Counted from the first letter of the stretch, positions 22,970 through 36,241 are shown. The stretch is DNA of 64,000 bases from Symbiodinium microadriaticum (GCA_001939145.1 LSRX01000052.1:39724-103723), one strand, 5' to 3'. Program-made: numbers and translations. The notes: generated by a model not told the origin, from the letters alone.

Positions 22970-24091
22970 TCAACGTGCTGCATCTTCTTGCCATGCGGCA
23001 GTCGCCGCTGTGCTTCCCGGAAGCGTCCCATCGTCGTTGCGGACCCCCCACTTGTCTCGGTGTCTCCAACTTCTCGAAGAGCATGCGCACCAGGACGCGA
23101 GTACCCCACCCGCTCTGGCTGCCAGCAGCAATCGCGCTACCTTCAGGTGACCTTGTGAGCATGCGCCACGAAACGCGGTCTTACCTGTTTCTTGGGCCAA
23201 TTCCTCAGCAGCACGAGCCTCGAGCAATAGACGCACAACAGTTGCGTACCCTTGGACGGAGGCGTGAACCAACCCAGTCGTTCGATCAACGTCAGCCAAA
23301 CCTGTGTTGGCGCCAGCATTTAACAGAAGGCGGGTAATTTCCACGTGGCCTCTGCTGGCGGTATGGATCAGAGCCGTCCGTTCGAGATGGTCAGCCAAGT
23401 CCTTTTGCGCCCCAGCCCGCAACAGCAAGGCCACACTCTCCTCCGTGCCTTGTGAACATGCGCAAATGAGAGCCGTCCAGCCGTCCTTGTCGGCCAAGTC
23501 CTTGTCGGCCTTGGCCTTCAACAGCAGCCGTGCACATTCCGCATGACCACGCTGAGATGCGTACATGAGAGCTGTTCGCCCCTGACAGTCTGCGAGGTCC
23601 TTGTCTGCACCAGCCTGCAGCAGCAATCGCACAACCTCCGTGTGGCCTCTTCCAGACGCATGCTGGAGACCTGTGGTGCGGTCTATGTCCGTGCCGTCCT
23701 TGTCGGCCCCGGCTTCCAGTAGCAAGCCCACAACCTCGACGTGGCCTCGAGTGGACGCGTGAACCAGAGCCGTCCGCGGTCGGTTGGGATCGTGGGGACG
23801 CCGAAGAATTTCCTCGACGTCGTGGACGTGGCCGTTCTGCACGGCAATTATGAATGTAAGCATGTCTTCCTGGGAAGCAGGAGCGAACGGTAGTAGAACC
23901 ACCTGAGCATCCCCAGGCGTGACCAACGTTGCACCATCATCCAAAATAGTGCCTTCATGCACAAATACCTGCCGGAATCTCGGAAACCCACAGCACCTCT
24001 GCACATCTTGTTTCAAGCTTCGCACATCACTCAGCTCTTTTACAGGTAAGGAGACCAACTCCTCGCCCGCTGCATTCCAGACATGCAGCAT
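22970..24091 (-). CDS. Ubiquitin-like plus ankyrin-repeat protein
   Basis: An uninterrupted 373-codon frame. Residues 1-70 look like a ubiquitin-type beta-grasp domain: LHVWNAAGEELVSLPV strand pair, helix around SLKQDVQRCCG, then VFVHEGTILDDGATL. Residues about 77-328 contain eight ankyrin repeats of 33 residues with the usual TALMYAS-RGH-x-E-V-V-R-LLL-x-AGA-x-K-D pattern. Ankyrin repeats bind partner proteins and a ubiquitin-like head may link to proteasome or ubiquitin machinery; the actual partner is unknown. This architecture is frequent in Symbiodiniaceae. The ATG at 24091 directly follows CTTTCAG, a good splice or trans-splice acceptor. The last ~45 residues are not ankyrin-like, so the true 3' end may involve splicing or a frameshift near 23100. 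Confidence 0.85.
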   Translation of the reverse strand: MLHVWNAAGEELVSLPVKELSDVRSLKQDVQRCCGFPRFRQVFVHEGTILDDGATLVTPGDAQVVLLPFAPASQEDMLTFIIAVQNGHVHDVEEILRRPHDPNRPRTALVHASTRGHVEVVGLLLEAGADKDGTDIDRTTGLQHASGRGHTEVVRLLLQAGADKDLADCQGRTALMYASQRGHAECARLLLKAKADKDLADKDGWTALICACSQGTEESVALLLRAGAQKDLADHLERTALIHTASRGHVEITRLLLNAGANTGLADVDRTTGLVHASVQGYATVVRLLLEARAAEELAQETGKTAFRGACSQGHLKVARLLLAARAGGVLASWCACSSRSWRHRDKWGVRNDDGTLPGSTAATAAWQEDAAR

Positions 24092-24100
24092 CTGAAAGCG
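24092..24100 (-). promoter_or_regulatory. Likely splice or spliced-leader acceptor just before the ankyrin ATG
   Basis: On the minus strand the bases before the ATG are CGCTTTCAG, a pyrimidine run plus AG abutting the start codon. Dinoflagellate mRNAs receive a trans-spliced leader at such AG sites. An upstream cis-spliced 5' exon is the alternative. Confidence 0.4.
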
Positions 24101-27100
24101 TTTTCATTCGCATTTCGCAGGTCGGTCAATTCCGTGACCCTAACCAACCTTCCTTCACCTCCAGCTCTAAACGTGGCGGCTTAAGCTTTTAGGCTCAGGG
24201 TTCGGAATCCCTGGCTGCACAAAAAGACGATCTAGACCAATCCAGGTTTGCAGAGAACTGCTGTTCTTGTTTTTTTTTTGTTGCCGGGTCTTCGAGCCCA
24301 GCCGAGGATCAAAATCATTCGACCGTCATCGTCACCATGGTCACTGTCATCACCATCATCACTCCAGTATTCAGATAGCTATGCTCCTAGTCTTGCTGCC
24401 TTATTAACGATTTTCTGTCTTCTGCAATATGCCTGTATGCTCACTCCCTTCGGCATTCTCAGCAATGTCCGCATGTGTATCATGAACCTAAGGTTACTCT
24501 GAGACTTCTAATAATTGTGATGTTCAGTTTTGTCACTGTCCCTACTGCCAGTCTTCCCATGCTTGCTGCGGTTGCCGTCGCTACCATTGCTTTCATCAAT
24601 GGCGTGAGCATAGCTGCTGTGACTGCGACTATTGCTGCCACTGTCACCAGAATGACCCGCTGATCATCCTGTTTCTTCCGCAACAATCTCACACAGCTTA
24701 CTCGGTGTTGATTCACTACCGTCCCCTTGTCAGCTCACTGCAGGCTGCTGCTTCTGCCAATGCCATTACTGCAACGAGCGACGGCAACCACATCACTACA
24801 TCTCAGAGAGCCCACATCGATACTAGTGCTTCTGTCACTCTCAAACTCCGTCGTGAGAAGCTCCAAGATAGCTCTGAAGCCTAGTAAGAAAGAGGGAGAT
24901 GTGGGCAAGCTAGCCTCTCAAGCTCCGAATTCAATGCGAAGAAATCTAAGCCAAAGCAGGCACTCTCCGACTCTGCAGATTGAATGCGAAACCATGTACC
25001 GCCAAAATGCCAAGACAAATCTCCAAATTCCAAACGAAGTCCGAGCCGAAACCTCTGACCGACTCAACCCAAGACTCGAACCTTCTAAACACCAAGGCTG
25101 CTCAGCACACCCAACAGCAAACTCACGAAAACTCTGCAATCCCGAGACACCCCCAAAGTCCACACACGAGGAACCACAACGGCAGCATCCAAACCCCAGT
25201 AAGCAACCAACTCTGAAATCCCAAAGAACCAAATAAACGCTCAGAGTCCCTGGGCCCTTCCCCAACGTCCCGTGGCCTCCGTAACGAAGTGCAAAGGCAG
25301 CTCGGAAATGTCCTATAGGCACATGAACAAAAATTGTGTTCCAGGTATTCGGACTTTGGGTTTAAGTCTTTCGGTTGCGGTGGGTCTGTTGGTGTCCAGA
25401 TTCTGTAGAGTTCTTGGTCATGTTTGGGGCGAACCACTGTCGGGCTGAAGCCTTCAAACCGCATGGAACCCCCAAGGAAGGACCCAAACACAACCAAGGC
25501 CGAGATGAGCTTCGCGGCACCGGGCTATCAGTTGCAGCTGTAGGAGGTAATTCGGAAAGACTGCGTTGGGCTTGAAGCTTGCGCTGGACGGCCCCATTGT
25601 TGATCTGAATGTTGTCCAAGCAAATCCTGTCGATAGCAAGAACCTCACCGTGTTCCTCCCGCTTGCAGGCTGGAAAGCCAGCTCAAGGCCCATAATAAGC
25701 TGCTATTCCGGGCTATCTGCATCCTGAGCTCGGATCCCCGACACCCTCAACCGAACCTACTGCGAAGCCCAGCGGCGAGGTAAGGATTCGTCTGTCTCAG
25801 GTGCATGTTCGGGCCAATGCTTCCGGCGATCTGAGCAGTGCAGGGCAGAGTTACAGCGTTTAGGGTTTAGGGTGATGGTCGTATTTTTGTTTGCCACCTT
25901 TCAAAATTTTCCAACTGCATGATCCATACTGCCGGAGAGCCCGTGAGGGTGATGGTCTAGCCCTCAAGATTTAAGACTTGAGTCGAGTTTTGAAGCTTGG
26001 GCATCGATTCTGAAGGTCGAGCACAGTGCCAGATGCCATACATTTCTGAGGGTCGAAACTGACCCAACCCCGAAAACAAGCTAACCTGAAAGCTTCAGTT
26101 CAAGCTCTAAACCACGTGAATCGAGACCTTACATCTCATGCCGCAAGAAACGTGCAACCGAAGCCCGAAAAGGTCGGAAGCATAAAGCACTGAAGCCGAA
26201 AGCCAAGCGACACTGGTCAGAATGGACTGCATGATACTGACCTGGCAGACTTGGAGGCACTCATCTTATCGGGGCTTTAAGGGAATTGGTGGCTTGAAAG
26301 CTGTAGGCAAACTTCGTGGGGATTCCGAGCTCTATAGTAACCAGAAATCGCCCCTGGAGCTCAGAGCGGCCAAAGCAGGCCAGGCGAACGCCGCTGCCTC
26401 CATGCTGCGCATTTCCGATGCCGGTCTTCGAAGCCTTGTGGGCCCACCCCGGGTTCCGCATGCAATTAGGGTTGAGGATGCTTGGTTTCGATCGTGAGGT
26501 GCGGGACTGTGGGGGCAGGTTCAGGGTTTTGGGCTGCGATTGTCGCCCTAGGCCGCTAGGTCCGACAGCAGCGCTGCTGTTGTGCCCAATCAGAGGCATT
26601 CTGCAAGCTGTCTGAGCTGGATGCCCATTTAGCTTCACGACATCCGCTTTAATCCCTTGATTCCTTGCTGGCTCTGCTGCCAAACTACCGAAACCAATAA
26701 GACACCCATTATTCGCCTTTCCAGAAGAACCTGGAGGAAAAGATGCGACGTGCAATTTGCACAGCATACTTCGACTATTGTAGAAATTATGCGGATTTTT
26801 TTACCCAACTGATATTCTATACTACCTCTGTTGGCTTCGGGCCTGCTGGGCCGCCAACACCCCTCCACCACTCCACCCTCCACCCCTCCTGACTATTATA
26901 TATGCTTCGTCGTCTCCTGCTTCTCTTCATAGTCATATCTTCAGTCTCATCAACATCACCCAACTTTATGGCAGATGTCGTCGTCCTCTATCCTTATGGT
27001 TGTCGATCACCCGGTCAAAGGACCAATCCTGGTTTCATGTTGCCTGCAGGGGTCAGGCCGGTCAAGAACTCCAAGCGTTGTCTCAGAAATATAAACAAGG

Positions 27101-27450
27101 TGCGAAACAGAGTAAAGAATCCCACATACCGGCAGCATGTTCAGAACTTACTCCTTCCAAACATTTTCCAAAGCACAGCTTGGGCTGTGGCTTTCATGAG
27201 AAGCGGAGCATCATCGTCGTCAGCAAGGCGCAGAACCTGAGTCTAGTAGAGATTGGACCAAAAACTACGTACTTAAACAGTTAGGATTCTCGACTGCGGT
27301 TGCTCATACCCGTTGGCCCACAAGAACAACACTTTAACCCTTTACCATCGAACCGAGACAAAGGCGCGCTACCAAAAAACTAGGCATTCCCCGTGCGGAA
27401 CAGCTGGATTCACTGGTAGGTCTATGGTCTACGGGGATAACGCGACCATG
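24101..27450. other. No recognisable gene
   Basis: Unique-looking sequence with small overlapping frames on both strands (for example 24727-25236 plus, 24918-25322 minus, 26261-26767 minus). None has a recognisable domain. A single TTTAGGGTTTAGGG occurs at about 25859-25872. Confidence 0.4.
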
Positions 27451-27454
27451 GGGT

Positions 27455-27776
27455 ACTAGATGAACACTTCTGATGATGATAGTGATGATCATACTGATGT
27501 TGGTGGTGGCGATGGCGCTGGCACTGGTGACGGGGACGGCATTTTGGCGGTGAAGGGGTGAGGATGATCGTGATGCTGATGATGACGGCGAGGCTGATTG
27601 GTGACGGTGACGTTGGCGGCGGTTGCGGCGGCGGCGGTGTTGGGGTGGCTGTGTCGGCAGTGGAGGTGGTGGGGGTGACGGTGGAGTGGCAGTGGCGGTG
27701 GCAGTGGCGGTGGCAGTGTCGATGGCAGTGGCGATGGCAGTGGCGATGGCAGTGGCGGCGTGGTGGGTGGTGGTCA
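27455..27776. repeat. GAT/GGC triplet tract with 12-bp GGCAGTGGCGNT units
   Basis: Low-complexity triplets, culminating in about eight imperfect 12-bp units at 27680-27760. Open frames here are repeat by-products. Confidence 0.88.
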
Positions 27777-28608
27777 TTATCATGCCATGCCCGCATACAT
27801 GACCTGGTGGTCATGCTACTTTTGTTCTCATGAAGAGCAGTGGCAGATGGAAAACCAGCACGCTAAATCGTTAAATGAGAATAACGCGTGCTGCCCAACA
27901 ACTCCATGATCAACACGATCACCTGCACCATCATCAATGTCGTTGTCATCTTTGGCAAGAGGCTTTCCCGCCTGCGGCCTGTCTAGTCAACGAGCCTCGT
28001 GCGTTTGATTGCAGGTTCAAGGTATTACTGTCCAACTACCCAACACGACCTTACACTGTTAGTGCTCTCTCATGCTAAGGTTTTTCGAAACGCGACAGAA
28101 GCTTCGATGCGACGACTCCGGGTTTAGGAAGTGAGGAAGCATCTTGAGCCAGGCAACTCTGGAGCAGGAGTTCGCCTGAGCATCCGTTTCCAAGCTCGGC
28201 TGCCGGGCATGTATGGTGTGGGCTTTGCAATGGTTGAGAATCAGGAACCGATACATCGTAGGGCTTGGATGAAGTGTATCTCGAAAACTAACATCCAGGT
28301 CATGGTGTTAGCAAGCAAAAAAGGCAGAACCCGGAGAAAGCTTGATGACAGCCCTTGACTGCCATTTCACTACATCTAGCGAGCCGGCAGGCACTGCAGA
28401 AACCCGCCTGAATTCCAAACGTGTGCTAGTGCAACCAACATTGGGATGGGAGCCTGCACTACGATCCAGTTGTGAACCATTTGAGATTTGGGGGTCCAAG
28501 CTTCCAGCTAGAGCCAATGCTTCCAAGGGCACAGAAGTTCTCAAGAACTACTACAGCCAGTCCCTATGCCCGACAGTGTACATATAGAATATGTTCATGC
28601 AGTTGTCT
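27777..28608. other. No recognisable gene
   Basis: Unique-looking sequence with no supported coding region. Confidence 0.4.
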
Positions 28609-28637
28609 ATTCATGTATATACATATACATATACACA

Positions 28638-28668
<31 letters not shown>

Positions 28669-29275
28669 AGATAGAGATAGAGATAGAGATAGAGATAGAG
28701 ATAGAGATAGAGATAGAGATAGAGATAGAGATAGAGATAGAGATAGAGATAGAGATAGAGATAGAGATAGAGATAGAGATAGAGATAGAGATAGAGATAG
28801 AGATAGAGATAGAGATAGAGATAGAGATAGAGATAGAGATAGAGATAGAGATAGAGATAGAGATAGAGATAGAGATAGAGATAGAGATAGAGATAGAGAT
28901 AGAGATAGAGATAGAGATAGAGATAGAGATAGAGATATAGATATAGATATAGATAATATAGATATAGATATAGATATAGATATAGATATAGATATAGATA
29001 TAGATATAGGTATAGATAGATATAGATAGATATAGATAGATAGATAGATAGATTGATAGATAGATAGATAGATTGATAGATAGATAGATAGATTGATAGA
29101 TAGATAGATAGATTGATTGATTGATTGATAGCTAGATAGATAGATAGAGAGAGAGAGAGAAAGAGAGAAAGAGATAGTCATTGAATTCCTATATATATAT
29201 ATATATACACTATATATAGAGAGAGAGAGGGAGACAGATCGTAATACGTGTGTGTATATATATATATATGTGAAC
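28609..29275. repeat. (AGATAG)n hexanucleotide array flanked by (GATATA)n, (GATA)n, GA and TA runs
   Basis: About 45 essentially perfect AGATAG units run from about 28663 to 28936. GATATA units follow to about 29008, GATA/GATT tetranucleotides to about 29145, then GA and TA runs. The Arg-Asp and Ser-Leu polymers read from it are artefacts of the period. Confidence 0.97.
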
Positions 29276-29433
29276 TATGTATATATAGACACATACAAGA
29301 CACCTATACCGGCAACAAAGCTCTGGGCCTCGACGGGGTCCGCCAATTGGGAGCCGATGCCGTACATTTCACATCCGTCGATGTCCATGCCTTGCAAAAG
29401 AAACCGAGCAACATGACAAACATGTAACTTCAA

Positions 29434-29830
29434 ATGAGGGATAGAAACAAAGACAGCAACGACCACGGCGAAGAACGTCGACGGCGACGACCACCACCAC
29501 CAGCACCACTAAAGACAACAACACCACCACTCTCACCACTTTCGCCACAACAACCACGCACCACCACCACCACTGCCACCACCACGACACCACCACCACG
29601 ACACCACCACCGCCGCCGCCGCTGCGACCACCACCACCACCACCACCACCACCACCACAAGAACGGTAAAAGCAAGAGGGAACAGCCACAGCGACGACAG
29701 CAAGAGTAACATCAACAGCGAGCACAACCGCAACGACGACAGCCATAAAGACCCACCGCAACCACGGCCACACGGCAAGAAGACCACGACCACCACCAAA
29801 AAACCTCCACGACGGCAAGGTGGCGACAAA
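29434..29830. repeat. CAC/CCA/CGA triplet tract
   Basis: Low-complexity CCA/CAC/ACG triplets, nearly pure CCA at about 29560-29660. All six frames are open over parts of it because of composition. Confidence 0.88.
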
Positions 29831-32800
29831 GAAGAGTCTGCACAATCTGCACTAGAGGTTGAGTGGGCTGAGGCTTTCAGAATTCAAGACTTGGAAGCCT
29901 ACAGCTCGAAGCTTTATCCCAATGTTTGGGTGCGGGTGCTGTTTGAGAGGTCGGCCGTTGATGCAATCAAACACACAGAGCACGAATCATTCCGGGCCTG
30001 TCAAGCCTGCCGCGTAGACGGCCTCAGCATGGTGGACGGCTTTGTGGTGAGAGGCGTGTGTTCTGGTGCAGGGTTTACGGACTGCTTTTGAGACATGCGT
30101 CCGTGTTCTGAATACTGCGCGCGTTTTGTGTGACACTCGTTTCGTTTCGGCCTGACCCTCCTCCAGGATACCTCGAAGCACATTCAGCAATGTCGGCACC
30201 TCTGGCAGCTATGAAACCGACTGCAATCAGAAGCTACTCCAAGGCCTCCTCGAGTCTTGGACACATCGATACCTTCTGACTCACCCTGGCTGAAGGAAGC
30301 GGTTCTCCATCAAAAAGACATCGAGCAACACCGGAAATCCATGGCTATCTGCAACAACTCGCAGACGGCTGCCTAAATCAACCAGACAGCATGCTTCAAG
30401 CTGTGCTGCAAACAGCAGTAGGAGAAGCCACAGTGAAATGCAACATCGACGCACTTCTTCCTAACCTGGCGCCCGCCGACCCTCTGGTCACCCCAAACCA
30501 GCCAAAACCGACATAACTCCGACTCTGAAATCTGGGAGCCCGGCCGTGGACAAGACCTCCTGCTCCGTGGGTCCGTGAGGCGCTGCCAGGGAGGCCGAGT
30601 ATCCTGCAAAGGATGGGCCTAAGGGGCCTAGGGCCTAAGACTTCAGAAGGAGCATTCCGGGTCATATTGAAATCGTGAAAGAGTGCTCTTTTATCGCGAG
30701 GCCGTCGTTTAGGGTCCGATTTACAACTTCCAAACGTCCCAACAAGAACGTTCAAAAAGCTCCCTCTGACAGTTCCGACAGCTTGAGGCCTGTAAGAAGT
30801 GGCCTGTACAAGCCGAAGGGGCAAGGGCCTAAACATCCAGGGCGCCTACGGCCCTCAGCCACGCATACGGCAATCCAAACCTGCGCAGCTCTCGAGAGCC
30901 GAATTCCCTAAGCCCGTCCTAAACCCTAAGGCCTCCACCTAAACCCTCGAAGCCCCAACTCTGGGCCGGAGCCTGCATGCCGCACGGAGCTCCCACAGAT
31001 GGAGGCCAAGTAGGGCTCGTTCTCCTTTGCCTGGGCTCCACTGCTTTCGGGCACCCGGGCGAAGGACCGTCCAGAGACCTTTTATGGGGTTTACAGCACG
31101 GGCTTGTGGGAAGCAAGGGTTGGTTCCTTCGGATCTCTGGCTTCTGGCATGGGCTGGGGCGCGCGCTGCGGTCTTTTGTGATCGGTGTCGGAAGCAACAC
31201 TCTGAGCCCTGAGCTTCCGAATCCGGCTTACGAAGGCTCCCGCCACAGCATTGGCTGCATTATTCCGCGACTAGAACTTGCCCGCTTCAGGGCTGCAATG
31301 TGCTCGACGAGCCCGCCTCGAAGTGTTCATCCACTTTGGGAACGAGAGATGCATGCACCCGGATGTCGATCCCTGAAGTCAGAACCTCCAGCTCGAACCC
31401 AAACCCCAGGAGCAAGCCGGGTCACCACCAACTTGCCGTCCACATTCTCCGTCAACCTGAAGGAAGGTAGGGTTGCAGGGTGTAGGTGGCAACCCTCACA
31501 TGTTTGCGGCTATGGCGCGTCTTGATGAGCAGGTTCACCTTGTGAAGGCTTCGAAGTTGGGAACACGTTGCAGTAAGTTGGCATGGTTGGGGCTTCAGGA
31601 TCTTACTGCAAGCCAGGGATTGAAGAATGCCCGGAAAAAGGCAGCAAACTCCCAGAGTGTATGTGGTGGAGAACGCATCACACTGACATCTCGTCAGCCG
31701 GCAACCTCGTTACGTGAACCACCAAAACTGAGGCATTCCGCATCTCACGCCGCACTTGTTGCCATCAGGAAGAATCGGAGTTCGGCCTAGGGCCGACAGC
31801 TCCAACTCAGACCCACTGCCAGGGCACAGAAGAGTCGCCATGAACCCAACCATCTGCCGCACCGTCAAAGGCCTCCGGGCGAATTTGCGTTGTCGATTTA
31901 GGTTGCATCGATGCCGGAGGCGCATTCGAGAAAGATTGCTGCCTCAATTCAGGGGGGGGTACGTATGTACATACGTACCTTAGGGTTCCTTGTGTGGTGC
32001 CTAGCATGTGCACCGAAATCCCTCGAAGCTCCGACCCGGTATGTGATGCTAACACACGACTTACCACGCTGCATCTCGAGTCTCAAGAACCCACGTCTTG
32101 ACCCTTAATACTTAGCTTGGCCTTCCACATTCAACACGACAACTTGCACATGGCCGTCTGCGCCTGACATCTGCCGACCTTGGACAACCAGCCTCCCAAG
32201 TCATCTTATTGGCTTCCGAGCTTCAGAGTGGTGATTTGTGGAACGCACTCTGGGGTGCCTAAATGATCTGCATGGGGTGTCGGTGTAGATTGCACTGTGC
32301 GCGGATTGGAAACATGAATCAGGGGCACTGGTAGTTGCTGGGGGCCTTGTAGTTACTAGCAGGGATGATGCTCTGAGGAGAATGCTCATCGTGTGAAGCA
32401 TGTAGGAACGAAGTTCTGCCCGAAACAAGAGCTTCTGAACCTTGGCAGATTTCTAACTAGTTCAAGGTCGGTTAGGGTTTCACTGATGCTCAATCCAAAC
32501 ATATCCTAACACGCCTAAGAGCCTGAACACGGCTCCCTGGAAAATCCACGAAAAGGCCGAGCCGAAGATGGCGTTCCCACCTGCAGCCTGCTGCTGCGGC
32601 CAGTAAAAGGCGGCCAAGTTGAGCCTTGTCGTGTATAGGCTTCGGCTTCAGCTTTCAGACGCCGAGCGCCAACCTCAACACCATCCCACCACCACCACCA
32701 CGACCCCCAGGACAGAACCGGCTGAGCAAATCGTCCCCTTTCGCGACATCTTCTGTCTTGTAAATACAACCGTTGCTTCGTTTGATGCATAGCAAGTCGG

Positions 32801-34480
32801 TTTCAGTGTTCGAGGTCGTTCCGAATACCTTTTTTGTCTGCAGCTCTGCGGCTTGATCCCGCCGCAAAGCGAGAACTCGTTGGCCAGGGCGCGGCCCTTG
32901 GTGTGGAGCGCCTCACCTCTGAGCTCTGAGGATGAAAATCAAAAGAGAGCTTCAACGGTTGGAGCTCTGTGGCTCCAGGGGTCTGCGATGGTTCATGTGG
33001 ACATGGAGACTTGGATGCTCACAGCTTGCAACTACGATATTCAGGAGTAGACTTTGAGCTGCTCGGGATGCTTCGGTGCATGAGAGAGAGAACATTCAAC
33101 GTTCGACCCGACGTTCGGTTTGAGATGCAGAGGTCGCGGGCAGCGACGCTTTTCCTTCGGGAGCAGCGGCTCCCGTGCCCGAAACGCCAACTCGTAAAGA
33201 ATTCCAACGGCCAGCTGCAGCTGCATACATGATACGGAGAAGCAAGCACCTGCAAGTTCTGGACTGCACGTCCACTGGCAGAAGGCCAGCAACAAAGTCG
33301 TGTTCGATTTGCCTGCACTTTTCTGAGGCTTCAGCAGCCCATGTGCACGCTCAGCAGGGCTGATGCGTCCTCTCACGCACACACACACACACAGAGAAGA
33401 GCTTGGATGGATTAGATCTCGGTCATATGGCTTCACACGCAGAATCCGGCACCAAGGTCACGCCCCGAACGAGACCCCTAAGGCCCTAAGAGCAACCAGA
33501 GTTCAAGCGACGGAGCATCAAGATATCAGCTTGGGGCCAGCTTTAGGCTGAAGACTTACGGACTTCAAGGCAAATGAATCCTGCGTGTGACAAACGTGCA
33601 TACCTGGCCACAGGTCGAGAAGCAAACAAAGAGGCGAAGGCTACAATATGTCATATGTCAAACTGCAAGACCTACTACAACAAATCAAATCCTGACACCT
33701 TCTCTAAACCAAAACAACAGAGCTGCTGCGACAGCACGCATCTTCCCAACATTCACAGCCCCTAGCTGCGACAAACCCCAACTAAAGAAGGCTCCCCGTG
33801 ACGATGCGCAGATCCTCTGCATCCACAGCGATGCTTGGGCCCTTCATGCCCAGAACGAAGCTAAACCTGAGGGTCGGGGGAAGACGGTTCGTCTTGCCAG
33901 CCATCGGAAGTCTTGGGCTTGGAGTTGTGGCTGAAGGAGCATCCATCAGCTGTGCTTGAAGATGCATAACAAACACAGCATGCAGGAATTATAGTGGCTT
34001 TCTTCGGCCAACTGTCTGGCACCTAGATCTGAAACAACATGGCAGGCAGAAATCAAGCATAGAGCGAGTATTCGGAGACTGCGAGTCGTAGCTCCAAGGC
34101 TGGGAACCCTCCAGAAACCTTCTCGTCGCATCTCCAGAATCAGGAGACGAGCTATCATCAACCCACAATGCGTGGCTGACGCCCCAGCCCTTGCCCTTCC
34201 GCATAATCCGAATGAAATGTCTAGTTCTAAACCAGCTGGACAAATGCAATATCGGCCTCAAGAAGCGGAATTGGTCGCTGCTGTGTTGATCGTCTGGACG
34301 GCTACGTATGCGCACACCGCCCGTGGAGAAAGGCTTCTCTCAAAGTTGATTGTACTCCCAATCTCCACCCCCCGAAAGTCTGAATTTGGTCTTCCGCAAG
34401 CCGAGTTGCGAATAGATGTAACACTGGTTAATGTTTAGTTGCTGATTTACCAGTCTTATAGTACATCTAATTAATTTATA
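29831..34480. other. No recognisable gene
   Basis: About 4.6 kb of unique-looking sequence. Frames such as 30396-30836 minus, 30977-31525 plus and 33041-33436 minus overlap others and have no recognisable motif. It contains a perfect palindrome at 31958-31979. Confidence 0.4.
31958..31979. repeat. Perfect 22-bp palindrome
   Basis: Self-complementary sequence centred on TATGTACATA with GGTAC/GTACC ends. It could extrude as a cruciform or bind a dimeric protein; nothing nearby indicates a function. Confidence 0.9.
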
Positions 34481-34560
34481 CTCGTGACAGTCGTAGTTTA
34501 TGCTCGTGACAGTCGTAGTAGTCGTCATGGCACTCGCAGTAATACTAGTCATCCTCGTCG

Positions 34561-34668
34561 TTGTGGTCGTCGTCGTGGTCGTGCTGGTGGTGCTGGTGGT
34601 GCTGGTGGTGCTGGTGGTGCTGGTGGTGCTGGTGGTGCTGGTGGTGCTGGTGGTGCTGGTGGTGCACG
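34561..34668. repeat. (GGTGGTGCT)n nonanucleotide repeat
   Basis: A GTC/GTG triplet lead-in is followed by about nine near-perfect 9-bp units at 34583-34665. Gly-Ala-Gly, Leu-Val-Val and Ala-Pro-Pro polymers are read from it in different frames. Confidence 0.95.
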
Positions 34669-36240
34669 ACAGTAGCAATACAGACGAGGCACCGATTCGC
34701 TGTGATCGCCGCAGAACCGCCAGTGGCTCCGAAGGAGCCCTGTCACTTCCAGAGCTATCGAATTCTGTGTGGCGGGTTAGGGACGAGTTTGGGCGCCTAC
34801 GGTTCCTTTCAGCCTCACATTGTAGAATCTGGCGGAATCTAGCCCCGTAGTGCTTTGGGGATGTTGGTTTAGGGATTGAGGACAACCTCTGAATGAGGAC
34901 GTTAGGATTGGGGATCTGAGCAGGCCGTAGCAAGCTTGCTTGCGGCCTTCAGGATGCATGATATTCGGTCGCATTCCAAACCTCGGCACCCCAACCCAGG
35001 GACCCGAAACCTTGAAAGCTAAACCGACACCTGAAGTCTCAAACCTGTATGGCGTGAACGTCATGACGCCGCGCCTCTGCGGAACCGTCCGTAGTGCGCT
35101 CGACGTGGCCTGGCTGCTTGAAACCCAAGCCGGGAACCTAAAGACCTCTCGCCGAAAATTTTTCCTTGAGTGTCTCACATCACTAATACCTTGACTCGCT
35201 CCGGCCGAGCAGCTTAAAGTCCTTGACCGGAATGCTTCACTCCCAAGTCGCCCTTTACCGATACCCTCTGCACATTCGGTTGAGCCGAAGCTGAACCGTC
35301 AGTTTTGAGCCAGGATGCCAAAGTCGGAGTTGCCAGTGCCGTAGCCAAGATACCTTAGCTGTACCACCAGGTCGTAGAGCAACCACAACGCAATGGCCAT
35401 CCTGCACTTGCTGAACAACAAGAAATACCAATGCAGAGCTTGCATTGCTGCATATCAACTGCACAAGCAAACCCTAAAGACCCGCAAAATGACAAAACAT
35501 GCTTGAAGCTACTATCCGTCGATATTTTTTCCATCGGGACCCCGTGGCCTTCTTTACTACTCGGAGCCTAAACCATGAAGCGTCCTGCCAGCGCCTGGAG
35601 ACACGGCTAAGTCTCAGCCCAGGCACATGCCCCCAAGCGAGTTCATGATCTTGCCTTTCTTGTATCCGCCCGAGAAGAGGGCCTCGTAGCCTCTGGTCGC
35701 GCTGCTATTTCTCGGATCAGCGGGACTCTGCTGGGCTGTTGCTTTTGTCCCGGAGTCTGCCTGAAATGCTGGATCCAGTTTGGCATACTCAGGCCATCAA
35801 GGGCTCCCCGGCCGAGCGTTGTTAATAGCCCCCACTGCTTCAGGTGTGTGCACACCTGGATACATATGCATGCACCTCAGCATGCAGGTGTACAAGTTTA
35901 TACATGTGAATATCCGCGGCGGATTGTGCATAAGCATGTACCTATGTTGAGCTGAATCTATGCATGTTTGTATCTACTTGGTGTAGAGGCCCTACACTGC
36001 CACAATCGATCTCGAGCTAGGTTCCTACTGGATTTCGGGTTATGCACTTATGCTTTCAAGCCACACCCGCCCCACTAACAGTGAGCACAACCAAGCAATG
36101 AATTGCACGAGGAAACACATGAATTTCCAGCTAAACTTTGAAGATATGTCTCGACGTCTATCGTCACATAATGATCAGATTCCCGAAATTGGCTCTGCTC
36201 GGCGTGATATCCCCGAAGCAACCCATAGCATGCGTAGTAG
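34669..36240. other. No recognisable gene
   Basis: Unique-looking sequence with no supported coding region. Confidence 0.4.
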
Positions 36241-36241
36241 G

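Noticed and set aside
28472..29181. Arg-Asp and Ser-Leu polymer frames
   Set aside because: Produced by the AGATAG and GATA microsatellites.
29369..29845. Val/Gly/Arg-rich and Thr/Pro-rich frames in CCA/GGT tracts
   Set aside because: Composition-driven, open in several frames at once, no motif.
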